Shown here in pieces: positions 1 to 8,284 of a stretch of DNA of 19,945 bases. Source of the stretch: DATIJJ01 sp035478255 (GTDB taxonomy: Bacteria > Pseudomonadota > Gammaproteobacteria > DSM-16500). The stretch is taken from NCBI GenBank assembly GCA_035478255.1, contig DATIJV010000043.1, forward strand, positions 1 through 19,945. The letters run 5' to 3'. The position numbers were made by a program, and so were the translations under genes. Every line of letters starts with the position of its first letter. Position 1 is the stretch's first letter. Below the pieces are notes generated by a model. That model did no database searches, was not told where the DNA came from, and was given only the letters and a program-made list of their open reading frames with translations.

Positions 1-24
1 GACAGTCTGTCATTGCTTAAAACC

Positions 25-66
25 CTGGATTGCTTCACCCGCAAAAGCGCGGGTTCGCAATGACGG
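25..66. repeat. Short palindromic interspersed repeat, intact copy
   Basis: The core is a hairpin with arms at 37-42 and 49-54 (acccgc/gcgggt) and a 6-nt loop. Outer ttgc/gcaa pairs at 30-33 and 57-60 extend it. Read on the minus strand it starts with a 'gtcattgcgaa' type end and finishes with 'caatccag', the layout of small dispersed repeats seen in many proteobacteria (recalled, not searched). A shorter related sequence at 425-450 lies in the same orientation beyond the GIY-YIG gene. A fragment 'gtcattgctt' at 9-18 may be the end of another copy. Confidence 0.6.
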
Positions 67-125
67 AAATATCTATCAAATTCTTAAAAACCAACAATGC
101 AACACAATCCAGGAGAATCAAAAAA

Positions 126-419
126 ATGCATAAACGTCATCCAGCAATTTATATTATGGCAAATAAACGTAATGGCACGCTTTATGTTGGTGTGACAAGT
201 AATCTACAAAAACGGATTTATCAACATAAGTATGCGAAACTAGAAGGTTTTACAAAACGCTACGATTGTAAATTACTTGTTTACTACGAACAACACGCAG
301 ATATGAACAGCGCTATTGAAAGAGAGAAACAAATCAAAGGAGGTTCTCGAAAAAAGAAATTAGCTCTTATTGAAAGCATAAATCCCAAATGGTTAGATTT
401 ATATGATTCATTATTCTAA
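126..419 (+). CDS. Small GIY-YIG endonuclease-like protein (UPF0213/YhbQ type)
   Basis: The protein has 97 residues and the compact single-domain GIY-YIG nuclease fold. 'IYIMANKRNGTLYVGVTSN' at residues 8-26 contains the two beta-strand tyrosine motifs (IYI and LYVG). R30 and H34 follow in the first helix (RIYQHK), and the glutamate-bearing helix is AIEREKQIKGG at 63-73. Stand-alone family members are about 80-100 residues and their cellular role is uncertain. Start chosen at 126 because AGGAG at 111-115 is well spaced from it. In-frame ATGs at 30 and 60 lie inside the flanking repeat and add residues not typical of the family. The gene converges on truB and is bracketed by repeat copies at 25-66 and 425-450, so repeat and gene may move together. 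The family call is firm; activity is inferred. Confidence 0.85.
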   Translation: MHKRHPAIYIMANKRNGTLYVGVTSNLQKRIYQHKYAKLEGFTKRYDCKLLVYYEQHADMNSAIEREKQIKGGSRKKKLALIESINPKWLDLYDSLF

Positions 420-424
420 AAAAC

Positions 425-450
425 CTGGATCATCTTCACCCCCAATGACG
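425..450. repeat. Degenerate second copy of the repeat at 25-66
   Basis: The sequence shares 'ctggat', then 'cttcaccc', then 'caatgacg' with the copy at 25-66, in the same orientation. The internal gcgggt arm is missing, so the central hairpin is lost. It lies 5 nt after the GIY-YIG stop codon and before the convergent truB stop. It may be a deletion derivative of the same element. Confidence 0.45.
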
Positions 451-483
451 AACTTCAATTTCGCGCCAACAACTCTAAAACTC

Positions 484-1407
484 TCAAATTACGGATACAC
501 AAGGTATAATCAATCGCCTCGGCGCCACTCGTCCATCTTCAAGAATTTCTCCGATTCCCATAAATTGCCCATCATTCCCAAAAATCCTCACAAAACCAGC
601 ATCCGGTGCATACAGCACTCTCACCGCCTGTCCTGTCCGCATATAAAACACAGCCGAAGTACTTAACTGGACCGCAGGAAGATGTTGGACTGATGTATCA
701 ACCGGCAATAAACATTTCGCCAGTGCATCAAAACCCGATTGCTGCAGTAATGTTTCTAATTCGTTCAAGCCAAACATTTTATTTTGTTGATAAGGCGTTA
801 CCGATGTTCTATGCAAACCCGCCACATAGGCACCACAGCCCAGCACTTCGCCAATATCTTCCACTAACGTGCGAATATAGGTCCCTTTACTGCAATGAAC
901 ATCAAAAACAAATGTCTCATCTTCAAAAGAAACCAATTGAGATGAATAAATAAAAACTTCACGCGGCTTTCGCTCAACCTCTAGGCCTTGACGTGCCAAT
1001 TCGTACAAAGGCTTGCCTTGATGTTTAATGGCCGAAAACATCGGTGGAATTTGAGAAATGAGACCCAAAAACTGATCTAGCACAATTTGGATTTTTTCTC
1101 TATTCATATGAAGAACTGGGCGCGTCGCGATGACTTCACCTTCAGCATCTCCTGTCGTGGTTTTCATGCCTAATTTGACTTTAATGTGATAACGCTTATC
1201 AGAATCAAGCAAAAATTGCGATACTTTCGTCGCTTCACCAAAACAAATGGGCAGCATACCTGTTGCTAACGGATCTAAACTACCCGTATGCCCCGCTTTT
1301 TTTGCGCCGAATAAACGCTTGATGCGCTGCAGCGCACCATTAGATGTCATCTCCAATGGTTTATTAAGCAATAAAATACCGTCAATTTTTTTTAATGTGG
1401 GTTTCAT
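484..1407 (-). CDS. truB: tRNA pseudouridine(55) synthase TruB
   Basis: TruB converts U55 in the T-loop of elongator tRNAs to pseudouridine. The 307-residue length matches the family. The N-terminus has the typical 'GILLLNKPLEMTSN' (10-23). The catalytic aspartate is D45 in GHTGSLDPLATGMLP, and the 'KGTYIRTLVEDIG' stretch is the conserved TruB motif. A C-terminal PUA-like segment follows (about 250-305, AGFVRIFGNDGQFMGIGEI). It is the last gene of the rimP-nusA-infB-rbfA-truB operon, 8 bp after rbfA. No clear Shine-Dalgarno precedes its ATG, which suggests coupling to rbfA. In E. coli rpsO and pnp follow. Here they are absent and a convergent GIY-YIG gene and repeats follow instead. I see no strong terminator after the stop. 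Confidence 0.97.
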   Translation of the reverse strand: MKPTLKKIDGILLLNKPLEMTSNGALQRIKRLFGAKKAGHTGSLDPLATGMLPICFGEATKVSQFLLDSDKRYHIKVKLGMKTTTGDAEGEVIATRPVLHMNREKIQIVLDQFLGLISQIPPMFSAIKHQGKPLYELARQGLEVERKPREVFIYSSQLVSFEDETFVFDVHCSKGTYIRTLVEDIGEVLGCGAYVAGLHRTSVTPYQQNKMFGLNELETLLQQSGFDALAKCLLPVDTSVQHLPAVQLSTSAVFYMRTGQAVRVLYAPDAGFVRIFGNDGQFMGIGEILEDGRVAPRRLIIPCVSVI

Positions 1408-1415
1408 CAGGTTAA

Positions 1416-1763
1416 TTATTTTTTTAAAACATGACTAATCAATGAAGAAATACGACTTCCGCGCACACTAGAATCATCATAAATAAATTTCAATTCGGGT
1501 GTCACACGCAACTCAATTGCATTGGCCAATTCATAACGCAAATATTTGGCTGCATTATTTAAAGCTGCAAGCGTTTCACAAGCTTTATCTTCCTCCAGCA
1601 CACTCACAAAAATTTTAGCGGATGCCAGATCATGAGAAACATTCACGCCCGTCAACGTAATCATCCCAAAACGAAAATCTTTGGCTTCTTTCTGGATGAT
1701 TTCCGCTAAAGTCGTTTGAATCAAATCGTTTATGCGTTGCTCGCGTTTAAACCCTTTCGCCAT
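1416..1763 (-). CDS. rbfA: 30S ribosome-binding factor RbfA
   Basis: RbfA is a small KH-fold protein that binds the 5' end of 16S rRNA helix 1 during late 30S maturation and is important at low temperature. The 115-residue product has the expected N-terminus 'FKREQRINDLIQTTLAEII' and the segment 'TLTGVNVSHDLASAKIFVSV' that forms the central strands. The C-terminal 'LRVTPELKFIYDDSS' is diagnostic. Its ATG lies 1 bp after the infB stop codon with no good Shine-Dalgarno, so it is probably translationally coupled to infB. Confidence 0.96.
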   Translation of the reverse strand: MAKGFKREQRINDLIQTTLAEIIQKEAKDFRFGMITLTGVNVSHDLASAKIFVSVLEEDKACETLAALNNAAKYLRYELANAIELRVTPELKFIYDDSSVRGSRISSLISHVLKK

Positions 1764-1764
1764 C

Positions 1765-4380
1765 TTACAGTACTCTTTTCACTTCAATTTTTTCAAATAC
1801 TTCAATTTGATCGCCCGGCTTAATGTCATTATAACTTTTTACGCCGATACCGCATTCCATTCCACTGCGCACTTCAGAAACATCTTCTTTAAATCGACGC
1901 AAAGACTCCAACGCCCCTTCAAATACAACAACATTATCACGTAAAACACGAATCGGATTATTACGCCGCACAATACCTTCCAGCACCATACAGCCTGCGA
2001 TTGCACCAATTTTGGATGAGCGGAATACTTCACGAACTTCCGCGAGACCCACAATTTTCTCTTGAATTTCAGGCGCCATAAATCCACTGATAGCGCGTTT
2101 CACTTCATTAATCACATCGTAAATAATGCTGTGATAATGCAAATCGACGCCTTCACTTTCAATTAATTTACGCGCTTCATTATTCGCGCGTACATTAAAA
2201 CCAATGACAATCGCATTCGATGCTAAAGCAAGATTGACGTCAGATTCACTGATTCCGCCGACAGCACTGGAAATAATTTTTACTTTAACTTCAGATGTTG
2301 ATAACTCTCCCAAGGCTTGGGATAGAGCTTCTGCAGAACCCTGCACATCTGCTTTTAAAACGATATTAAGCGCACGGCCTTCTTTATCATCGCTCATACG
2401 CTGCAGAATATTTTCCAGTTTCGCAGCGTTTTGTTTCGCCAGTTTCACTTCGCGGAATTTACCCTGACGGAAAAGCGCAACTTCGCGCGCACGACGCTCA
2501 TCTTCCACAACAATAAATTCATCGCCTGCATTCGGTGTGCTGGATAATCCCAATATTTCAACCGGAATAGAAGGCCCTGCATTTTCCACCTGTTTGCCTG
2601 TTTCATCGGTCAACATACGCACGCGGCCATATTCAAAACCAGCAAGAACGAGATCACCTTTATGCAAGGTCCCTTGCTGGACCAATAAGCTCGCCACGGC
2701 ACCCCGGCCTTTATCCAAACGAGATTCAATGACGACACCACGCGCGGGCGTTTCGACAATGGCTTTCAAATCCAGAACTTCTGCCTGCACCAAAATGGAA
2801 TCCAGTAATTGATCAATATGCGTACCCATTTTTGCTGAAATAGGAACAAACATCGTGTCGCCGCCCCATGCTTCTGGGATTAAGTTATGCTTGGATAAAT
2901 CATTACGAACACGATCAAGGTCCGCTTCCGGTTTATCAATTTTATTGACGGCAACAATAATGGGAACTTCTGCGGCTTTAGCATGATTAATCGCTTCAAT
3001 CGTTTGCGGCATGACACCATCATCTGCAGCCACAACCAGAATAACGATATCTGTTAATTTTGCACCGCGTGCACGCATGGCAGTAAAGGCCGCGTGGCCT
3101 GGTGTATCCAGAAAAGTAATCACGCCTTTTGGCGTTTCAACATGATACGCACCGATATGTTGAGTGATGCCGCCCGCTTCAAGCGCTGTCACTTTGGTTC
3201 GGCGAATATAATCCAGCAAGGAAGTTTTACCATGATCTACGTGGCCCATGATCGTAACCACTGGCGCACGCGGCAAAAGATCGCCTGTCGCTTCAGATGA
3301 AAGGGATTCTTCGAGTGCATAAGAGCTAATCAGCTTATATTTATGCCCCATTTCTTCGACAACTAATATCGCGGTTTCCTGGTCTATCACTTGATTAATC
3401 GTCACCATTGCACCCATTTTCATCATGGTTTTGATGACTTCAGCCGCTTTAACCGACATTTTTTGCGCCAAATCCGCAACAGTGATAGTTTCAGGAAGGG
3501 CCACTTCATGAATGATCGGAGCAGTCGGACGAGTAAAAGCTTGTACCTGGATCTGCTGTGCCAATCTGCGCGCTTTATGTCTGCCGCGACGCCGGCGATC
3601 ACCCCCTTCCATATCTTCTTCATCGCGGAATGCGCTGATGGGAGCAGCTTTTTTACCGATTAAAGATTCATAACGACCGGCATCTCTATCGCCGCCGCGA
3701 CTTTTCTTTTTCTTTTTATGACGATCATCTTCAGCTTCCGGCCGAATATCGTGCGAGCGTTTTTCTTTGGCGCGTTTGGGTGCAGTTTCAGTTGCAGATT
3801 TTTCTTTTGCGGGCGTAATCACTTTAACAGGTTCAATGACTGTAGGTTCCGCTCCTTCCAGAACAGGAGAAACAGGTTCAGCAGGCTGCTGTTGTTCTAT
3901 AATAGGTTGTTCTTCAACCATCTCCATGGTTTCTGAAACAATCGATGCAGGCACAACGGCTTCCTGCGAAGAAGCAGCAGACACTTCCAATGCTGTTTTA
4001 TTCAATTCTTCTGCCGGGCGTTTAATGTAAGTCCGTTTTTTACGAACTTGAACGCTAATTGTTTTACGTGCACCTTGCATACCTGCAACTTTGATTTCAC
4101 TGGTTTTAGCTCTGCGTAAAATAATTTTCTCAGGCGCTGCCGCATCTTTTTTCGCGCCGTGATGCTGTTGCAAATATCGAAGTAATTTTTGCTTTTCTTC
4201 TTCACTCACCAGGTCATCAACGCTTGAGATATTAATACCTGCTTCTTTAAACTGCAGCTGCAATCGTTCGTCTGAAACGCCAATATCAAGGGCAAGCTGT
4301 TTAAATGACACGCCTTTTGATTTTACGTTTATTACTGAACCTTTTATTTCAGCCACAGCAGATAACTGATCTTTTGACAT
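1765..4380 (-). CDS. infB: Translation initiation factor IF-2
   Basis: IF-2 is the GTPase that positions initiator fMet-tRNA on the 30S subunit and promotes 50S joining. The 871 residues match gammaproteobacterial IF-2 (about 870-890). There is an IF2_N-like domain at about 20-75. A long charged linker rich in K/R/E follows at about 120-285, with a poly-lysine patch at 222-226. A second IF2_N domain spans about 297-350. The GTPase domain has G1 GHVDHGKT at 379-386, G3 DTPGH at 425-429 and G4 NKID at 479-482. Domains II-IV with the fMet-binding C-terminal barrel end at 'IEVFEKIEVKR'. The nusA stop TAG overlaps the start of the GAGGT Shine-Dalgarno, so infB translation is likely coupled to nusA. 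The initiator tRNA it binds is encoded at the head of this same operon. Confidence 0.98.
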   Translation of the reverse strand: MSKDQLSAVAEIKGSVINVKSKGVSFKQLALDIGVSDERLQLQFKEAGINISSVDDLVSEEEKQKLLRYLQQHHGAKKDAAAPEKIILRRAKTSEIKVAGMQGARKTISVQVRKKRTYIKRPAEELNKTALEVSAASSQEAVVPASIVSETMEMVEEQPIIEQQQPAEPVSPVLEGAEPTVIEPVKVITPAKEKSATETAPKRAKEKRSHDIRPEAEDDRHKKKKKSRGGDRDAGRYESLIGKKAAPISAFRDEEDMEGGDRRRRGRHKARRLAQQIQVQAFTRPTAPIIHEVALPETITVADLAQKMSVKAAEVIKTMMKMGAMVTINQVIDQETAILVVEEMGHKYKLISSYALEESLSSEATGDLLPRAPVVTIMGHVDHGKTSLLDYIRRTKVTALEAGGITQHIGAYHVETPKGVITFLDTPGHAAFTAMRARGAKLTDIVILVVAADDGVMPQTIEAINHAKAAEVPIIVAVNKIDKPEADLDRVRNDLSKHNLIPEAWGGDTMFVPISAKMGTHIDQLLDSILVQAEVLDLKAIVETPARGVVIESRLDKGRGAVASLLVQQGTLHKGDLVLAGFEYGRVRMLTDETGKQVENAGPSIPVEILGLSSTPNAGDEFIVVEDERRAREVALFRQGKFREVKLAKQNAAKLENILQRMSDDKEGRALNIVLKADVQGSAEALSQALGELSTSEVKVKIISSAVGGISESDVNLALASNAIVIGFNVRANNEARKLIESEGVDLHYHSIIYDVINEVKRAISGFMAPEIQEKIVGLAEVREVFRSSKIGAIAGCMVLEGIVRRNNPIRVLRDNVVVFEGALESLRRFKEDVSEVRSGMECGIGVKSYNDIKPGDQIEVFEKIEVKRVL

Positions 4381-4388
4381 TGATACCT

Positions 4389-5900
4389 CTATACCTCAAA
4401 CCATGGTTTACGGGCTGTCATAATTAACTCAGCAGCTTTTTCTTCATTTATTTCGTTTATTTCCAGCAAATCATCCACCGATTGCTCCGCAAGATCTTCG
4501 CGAGTGATGATACCATGATTTGCAAGAATATAAGCGAGATGACGATCCATTCCTTCCATTTCAAGCAAATCTTCTGCGGGCTCTTTTTTCTCAAGCTCCT
4601 GCTCTTTGGCAATGGCTTTGGTCAATAACACGGCTTTCGCACGCTCACGCAGTGCTCCAACCAGTTCTTCATCAAATCCTTCAATTTCCAGCATTTCCGG
4701 CAATGGGACATAAGCAATTTCTTCCAGTGAAGTGAAGCCTTCTTCGGCTAGCACTTGTGCAATGTCATCATCTATACCCAGTTTATCTTTGAATAACTGC
4801 AGGACGTTTTCTTCTTCAGCGAGAGATTTGGCTTTCGCCTGGCCTTCTGTCATCACATTTAAACGCCAGCCTGTTAATTCGCTGGCTAACCGAACGTTTT
4901 GACCATTTCGGCCGATTGCTTGCGATAATTGCTCTTCTTTTACTGCAATATCCATGGTGTGGCTATCTTCATCTACCACAATAGAAGCAACTTCCGCTGG
5001 AGACATCGCATTAATCACTAATTGCGCTGGATTGTCATCCCACAATACGATGTCAACACGCTCGCCGCCCAGCTCGCTTGAAACTGCCTGCACTCGCGCC
5101 CCGCGCATTCCGACACACGCTCCAATCGGATCGATACGGCCATCATTTGTTTTAACTGCAATTTTGGCGCGAGAGCCAGGATCACGCGCAGCGCCTTTAA
5201 TTTCAATTAATTCTTCGCCAATTTCCGGTACTTCTATTTTGAATAATTCCACCAACATTTCAGGACGCGTACGACTGACAGCCATTTGCGGGCCTTTTGC
5301 ATCAGGCCGAATTTCGTATAAATACGCGCGCAAACGATCATTTACGCGTACGGCTTCATGTGGAATCATTTCAGAACGCTGCAAAAGCGCCTCGGCATTG
5401 TTGCCCAAATCCAACAAAATATATTCACGCGTCACTTTTTTGACGACACCATTGACCAATGTGCCCAAACGCTCTTTGAATGCACTGATTAATTGAGCGC
5501 GCTCTGCCTCGAGAACTTTCTGCACAATCACTTGTTTGGCTTTTTGTGCAGCGATACGTCCAAATTCGACAGATTCCATCGATTCTTCAATGTATCCGCC
5601 TACCTGAATTTTAGGATCGCGATGACGCGCTTCAGTCAGGATAAGACGCGTCAAACCGTCATCACCGCCGCCATCTTCCACTTCATTTTCATCTGCAGCA
5701 TCGTCAATCACCAGCCATCGCCGCACGGTTTGATAATCGCCGGTTTTTTTATTAATTGTTACCTTGACATCAATATCTTCGCCCGAGCGCTTTTTGGTCG
5801 CCATTTCCAATGCAGCTTCAATAGCCTGGAATATGACATCCGCATCGACACCTTTCTCATTGGATACTGCTTCAACAACTAGTAAAATTTCTTTATTCAT
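4389..5900 (-). CDS. nusA: Transcription termination/antitermination factor NusA
   Basis: NusA binds RNA polymerase and modulates pausing, termination and antitermination, including on rRNA operons. The 503 residues have the standard order. The RNAP-binding N-terminal domain spans 1 to about 130. The S1 domain follows at about 137-200 (VNGVVKKVTREYILLDLG). KH1 and KH2 span about 205-345, with 'GACVGMRGARVQAV' and the GxxG loop 'AIGRNGQNVRLA'. Two C-terminal helix-hairpin-helix acidic repeats (AR1 and AR2, about 360-500) are present as in E. coli. GAGG is well spaced before the ATG, and the gene lies 27 bp after rimP. Feedback by NusA at the attenuator upstream of rimP is plausible but not shown. 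Confidence 0.98.
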   Translation of the reverse strand: MNKEILLVVEAVSNEKGVDADVIFQAIEAALEMATKKRSGEDIDVKVTINKKTGDYQTVRRWLVIDDAADENEVEDGGGDDGLTRLILTEARHRDPKIQVGGYIEESMESVEFGRIAAQKAKQVIVQKVLEAERAQLISAFKERLGTLVNGVVKKVTREYILLDLGNNAEALLQRSEMIPHEAVRVNDRLRAYLYEIRPDAKGPQMAVSRTRPEMLVELFKIEVPEIGEELIEIKGAARDPGSRAKIAVKTNDGRIDPIGACVGMRGARVQAVSSELGGERVDIVLWDDNPAQLVINAMSPAEVASIVVDEDSHTMDIAVKEEQLSQAIGRNGQNVRLASELTGWRLNVMTEGQAKAKSLAEEENVLQLFKDKLGIDDDIAQVLAEEGFTSLEEIAYVPLPEMLEIEGFDEELVGALRERAKAVLLTKAIAKEQELEKKEPAEDLLEMEGMDRHLAYILANHGIITREDLAEQSVDDLLEINEINEEKAAELIMTARKPWFEV

Positions 5901-5927
5901 AGCGCCAGCCTCATTCGAGTTAAAGTC

Positions 5928-6383
5928 TTACTCTAATTCCTGAATAACTCTCGCCTTTTCAATGCTTGAAAAAGGTAAAACCACCTCTTTTGTATCAATT
6001 AATAGATGAATATCGTTTGTTTCATCTACTTGCTGCAAAATCCCCACAAAATTTCGCTGATTGTTAAAGGGGTTATGCGTTCGGACCTTGATCCGGCTTC
6101 CAATAAATTTTTTATATTGAGCAATATCAAACAAAGGACGATTCAACCCTGGCGAGGAAATTTCCAGGTTATATTCTCCCTGAATCGGGTCCTCTACATC
6201 TAGCATAGCGCTCACTTGATGACTCACTTTGGAACAATCTGCCAGCGTAATGCCTTGTTCGTTATCGATATAAATCCGCAACGTTGAACCACGCCCCTGG
6301 CGTTGTAGTTCACAACCTACAAATTCATATCCCATTGCCATGACCAGGGGTGCCAAACGGTCGCGCAGTGCCATATTTGTCAT
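5928..6383 (-). CDS. rimP: Ribosome maturation factor RimP
   Basis: RimP binds the nascent 30S subunit and helps uS12 assembly. From the ATG at 6383 the product is 151 residues, matching the E. coli length of about 150. Diagnostic segments are 'GYEFVGCELQRQGRGSTLRI', 'LADCSKVSHQVSAMLDVEDP' and 'YNLEISSPGLNRPLF'. An in-frame ATG at 6443 would add 20 residues, but that stretch is translated from the tRNA terminator hairpin and has no family counterpart, so I reject it. ATG 6374 is a second possible start. A GGGAAG stretch lies about 12 nt before 6383. It is the first protein gene after the initiator tRNA. Confidence 0.95.
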   Translation of the reverse strand: MTNMALRDRLAPLVMAMGYEFVGCELQRQGRGSTLRIYIDNEQGITLADCSKVSHQVSAMLDVEDPIQGEYNLEISSPGLNRPLFDIAQYKKFIGSRIKVRTHNPFNNQRNFVGILQQVDETNDIHLLIDTKEVVLPFSSIEKARVIQELE

Positions 6384-6401
6384 ATCGATAAAATTCACTT
6401 C

Positions 6402-6431
6402 CCAAAAATAAAAAACCCCAACAGGGGTTTT
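6402..6431 (-). terminator. Intrinsic terminator/attenuator between initiator tRNA and rimP
   Basis: Perfect 8-bp stem at 6412-6419 and 6424-6431 (aaaacccc/ggggtttt) with a 4-nt loop. On the minus strand it is followed at once by a T-rich run (6411 down to 6404). It ends tRNA transcripts about 18 nt after the tRNA 3' end. Because rimP starts only ~20 nt further on, the operon needs read-through or antitermination here, which makes it a natural attenuator. The plus-strand side also has Ts (6431-6440) but no gene to serve. Confidence 0.8.
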
Positions 6432-6448
6432 ATTATTTTTCAATTTAT

Positions 6449-6525
<77 letters not shown>

Positions 6526-6536
6526 ATAAAGGTCGC

Positions 6537-6565
6537 ATTCTATATAAAAGCGCCTGAACATTCAA
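6537..6565 (-). promoter_or_regulatory. sigma70-like promoter for the initiator tRNA, inside the aroE 3' end
   Basis: On the minus strand, -35 TTGAAT is at 6565-6560 and -10 TAGAAT at 6542-6537, with exactly 17 bp between them. The -10 overlaps the aroE stop codon (6542-6540). The predicted transcription start is near 6530, about 5 nt before the mature tRNA 5' end. The region between is GC-rich (GCGACC), as in stringently controlled stable-RNA promoters. Confidence 0.65.
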
Positions 6566-7373
6566 GTAAAAGAACAGAGAAATTAAGAGTTTTTGGTCTG
6601 ATGCCGCGCCAGATATAGAATGATTCTGCTGCCTGTTCGATCAACATACCCAAACCATCGCTGATTAGCATGGCATTATTTTCAGCGGCCCAAGCCATAA
6701 AAGGCGTTGTTCCCTTGCCATATACCATGTCATAGCAATAAGCTTGCCCGCTTAAAATATTTTTTGGCAAGTCGATTGTGTTTTCCGTCAAGCTCGCGCT
6801 TGTGCCATTAATCACCAAATCAAATTTAAACTGATCTAGCGATGATAGGGAGCAGGTTTGTATGGATGGATCATGAGGAAATTCTTCGATTAATGCCTTC
6901 GCGGTTTCTTCTGTACGATTTGCAATGATTAACTGCGCAGGCGACTCTTGCAATAGAGGATGCAAGATACCACGCACCGCACCGCCTGCCCCTAAAATTA
7001 AAACCCGTTTGTTTGAAATGGAAAAGTTGTGATTGTGAACCACATCACGGATAAAACCGATTCCATCTGTGTTATCGCCAAACAACGTGCCGTCTGGGTT
7101 AAATTGAATCGTGTTGATTGATTTGGCTAATTTCGCACGTTCGCTTAATGTATCGACAATTTGATAGGCTTGCTGCTTGAAAGGCAGAGTAATGTTTAAT
7201 CCTTTTCCGCCCTGGTTTTGGAACTCTTTGAGAATGTGTTTAAATCCATCCAGAGGAGCCAAAATAGCTTTGTAATCCAATTCTTGCTGGGTTTGTTCGG
7301 CAAATAATTGGTGTATTTTAGGAGACCAACTGTGATGGATGGGGTTGCCTATTACGGCGTATTGGTCTTTCAT
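6540..7373 (-). CDS. aroE: Shikimate dehydrogenase (NADP+)
   Basis: AroE reduces 3-dehydroshikimate to shikimate in the chorismate pathway. The 277 residues match the family. The substrate site has the SxS pair at S15 and S17 (HHSWSPKIH), the catalytic lysine K66 in 'NITLPFKQQAY', and N101/D103 in 'GDNTDGIGF'. The nucleotide fold has GAGGAV at 128-133 and the NADP-phosphate-binding NRT at 152-154. AAGGAGG at 7381-7387 is a near-perfect Shine-Dalgarno 7 nt before the ATG. It lies between the Com1-like gene and the initiator tRNA, all on the minus strand. Confidence 0.96.
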   Translation of the reverse strand: MKDQYAVIGNPIHHSWSPKIHQLFAEQTQQELDYKAILAPLDGFKHILKEFQNQGGKGLNITLPFKQQAYQIVDTLSERAKLAKSINTIQFNPDGTLFGDNTDGIGFIRDVVHNHNFSISNKRVLILGAGGAVRGILHPLLQESPAQLIIANRTEETAKALIEEFPHDPSIQTCSLSSLDQFKFDLVINGTSASLTENTIDLPKNILSGQAYCYDMVYGKGTTPFMAWAAENNAMLISDGLGMLIEQAAESFYIWRGIRPKTLNFSVLLLECSGAFI

Positions 7374-7390
7374 TTTAATACCTCCTTAAA

Positions 7391-7428
7391 ATGGTGGGCA
7401 AAGGCAGCTTCATCGCCGTGCCCACCAT
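7391..7428 (-). promoter_or_regulatory. Strong stem-loop just upstream of the aroE ribosome binding site
   Basis: Perfect 10-bp stem: 7391-7400 (atggtgggca) pairs with 7419-7428. The 18-nt loop can extend the helix with ggc/gcc (7403-7405 and 7415-7417). On the minus strand it starts 28 nt after the upstream gene's stop. Its 3' arm ends 3 nt before the AAGGAGG of aroE. Only four weak Ts follow, so it may be a leaky terminator, an mRNA-processing stem or a translational control element. Confidence 0.55.
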
Positions 7429-7456
7429 CAAGGATGGTATTAGGGCGGGTCATCAA

Positions 7457-8242
7457 TTACTTCGAAATTTTATTAATCGCCAGGTTCATTTGATTGCTAT
7501 CCACCTGCCCGGGGATAAATAAAATCGCCGTTGCTGGTGAACCTTTTTTTACATCCGACTTGGCAATAAACAATGCCGGCGTACCTAACAATTCTAACTG
7601 CTGCGCCAATCGATAATTAGCTTTTACTTGCTGGTCCACATCATCCGATCGCATTGCAGCTTTTAATTTATCCAGATCCAAGCCGACCGATTGCGCAATC
7701 TTGTAAATAGCATCTTCAGTCAAGGGTTCTTGTTTGACTCCCATCAAACCCTTATGCATTTCAAAATATTTCCCTTGCTGCTTGGCCGCTAAAGCCGCAC
7801 GCGTCGCAAGCTCAGACATCGGCCCGCGAATAGGAAATTCTTTGAAAACGATTTTAACATCAGGATTATTTTTAATGAGTCCTTCAACCACAGGCGTCAT
7901 TTCGACACAATGCGGGCATTGGTAATCAAAAAATTCGACGACCGTAATTTTACCGTTAGGATTGCCTGCAAAAGGATCATTTGGCTGATGGAACAAAGCA
8001 TCTACATATTGCGGAGAACTATCTTGCGTTTTTTGGATAGTTTTTTTTGCCTGGTCCATTTGTTTTTGCTGATAAACCTGCAAAGCCTGAATAATAACAT
8101 CAGGATTTTGCGTGAGATAATTACGCACAACATCCTGGACCTGTTTTTTTTGATCGACAGACAGATCAGCTGCTTGCGCTGTCAGATTTACCACTATCAG
8201 AATGGCTGCAGCCAGACTTGAAACTATTCGACTTAATTTCAC
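7457..8242 (-). CDS. Periplasmic DsbA/Com1-like thiol:disulfide protein
   Basis: Exported thioredoxin-fold oxidoreductase of 261 residues. The signal peptide is MKLSRIVSSLAAAILIVVNL with probable cleavage after TAQA (about residue 24). An N-terminal helical segment (about 28-75) precedes the DsbA-like domain. The active site is CPHC at 109-112 in 'VVEFFDYQCPHCVEM', and the cis-proline loop is 'LLGTPALFI'. The layout resembles Coxiella Com1, an immunodominant outer-membrane-associated DsbA-family protein (recalled). The start is GTG, supported by GGGGAG 6 nt upstream. Likely roles are disulfide formation or isomerisation in envelope proteins; a partner DsbB or DsbD is not in the window. It precedes aroE with an 83-bp gap holding a stem-loop. 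Confidence 0.9.
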   Translation of the reverse strand: MKLSRIVSSLAAAILIVVNLTAQAADLSVDQKKQVQDVVRNYLTQNPDVIIQALQVYQQKQMDQAKKTIQKTQDSSPQYVDALFHQPNDPFAGNPNGKITVVEFFDYQCPHCVEMTPVVEGLIKNNPDVKIVFKEFPIRGPMSELATRAALAAKQQGKYFEMHKGLMGVKQEPLTEDAIYKIAQSVGLDLDKLKAAMRSDDVDQQVKANYRLAQQLELLGTPALFIAKSDVKKGSPATAILFIPGQVDSNQMNLAINKISK

Positions 8243-8284
8243 GGAAATCTCCCCTAATGCATGAATTATCAGAATAATAACAGA

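Noticed and set aside
4954..5496. 180-codon open frame on the plus strand opposite nusA
   Set aside because: It lies wholly antisense to the strongly conserved nusA, has low-complexity serine/arginine-rich composition and no ribosome site; a shadow frame.
6384..6443. Upstream 20-codon extension of rimP
   Set aside because: It translates the tRNA terminator hairpin, has no family counterpart, and the protein is already full length from 6383.
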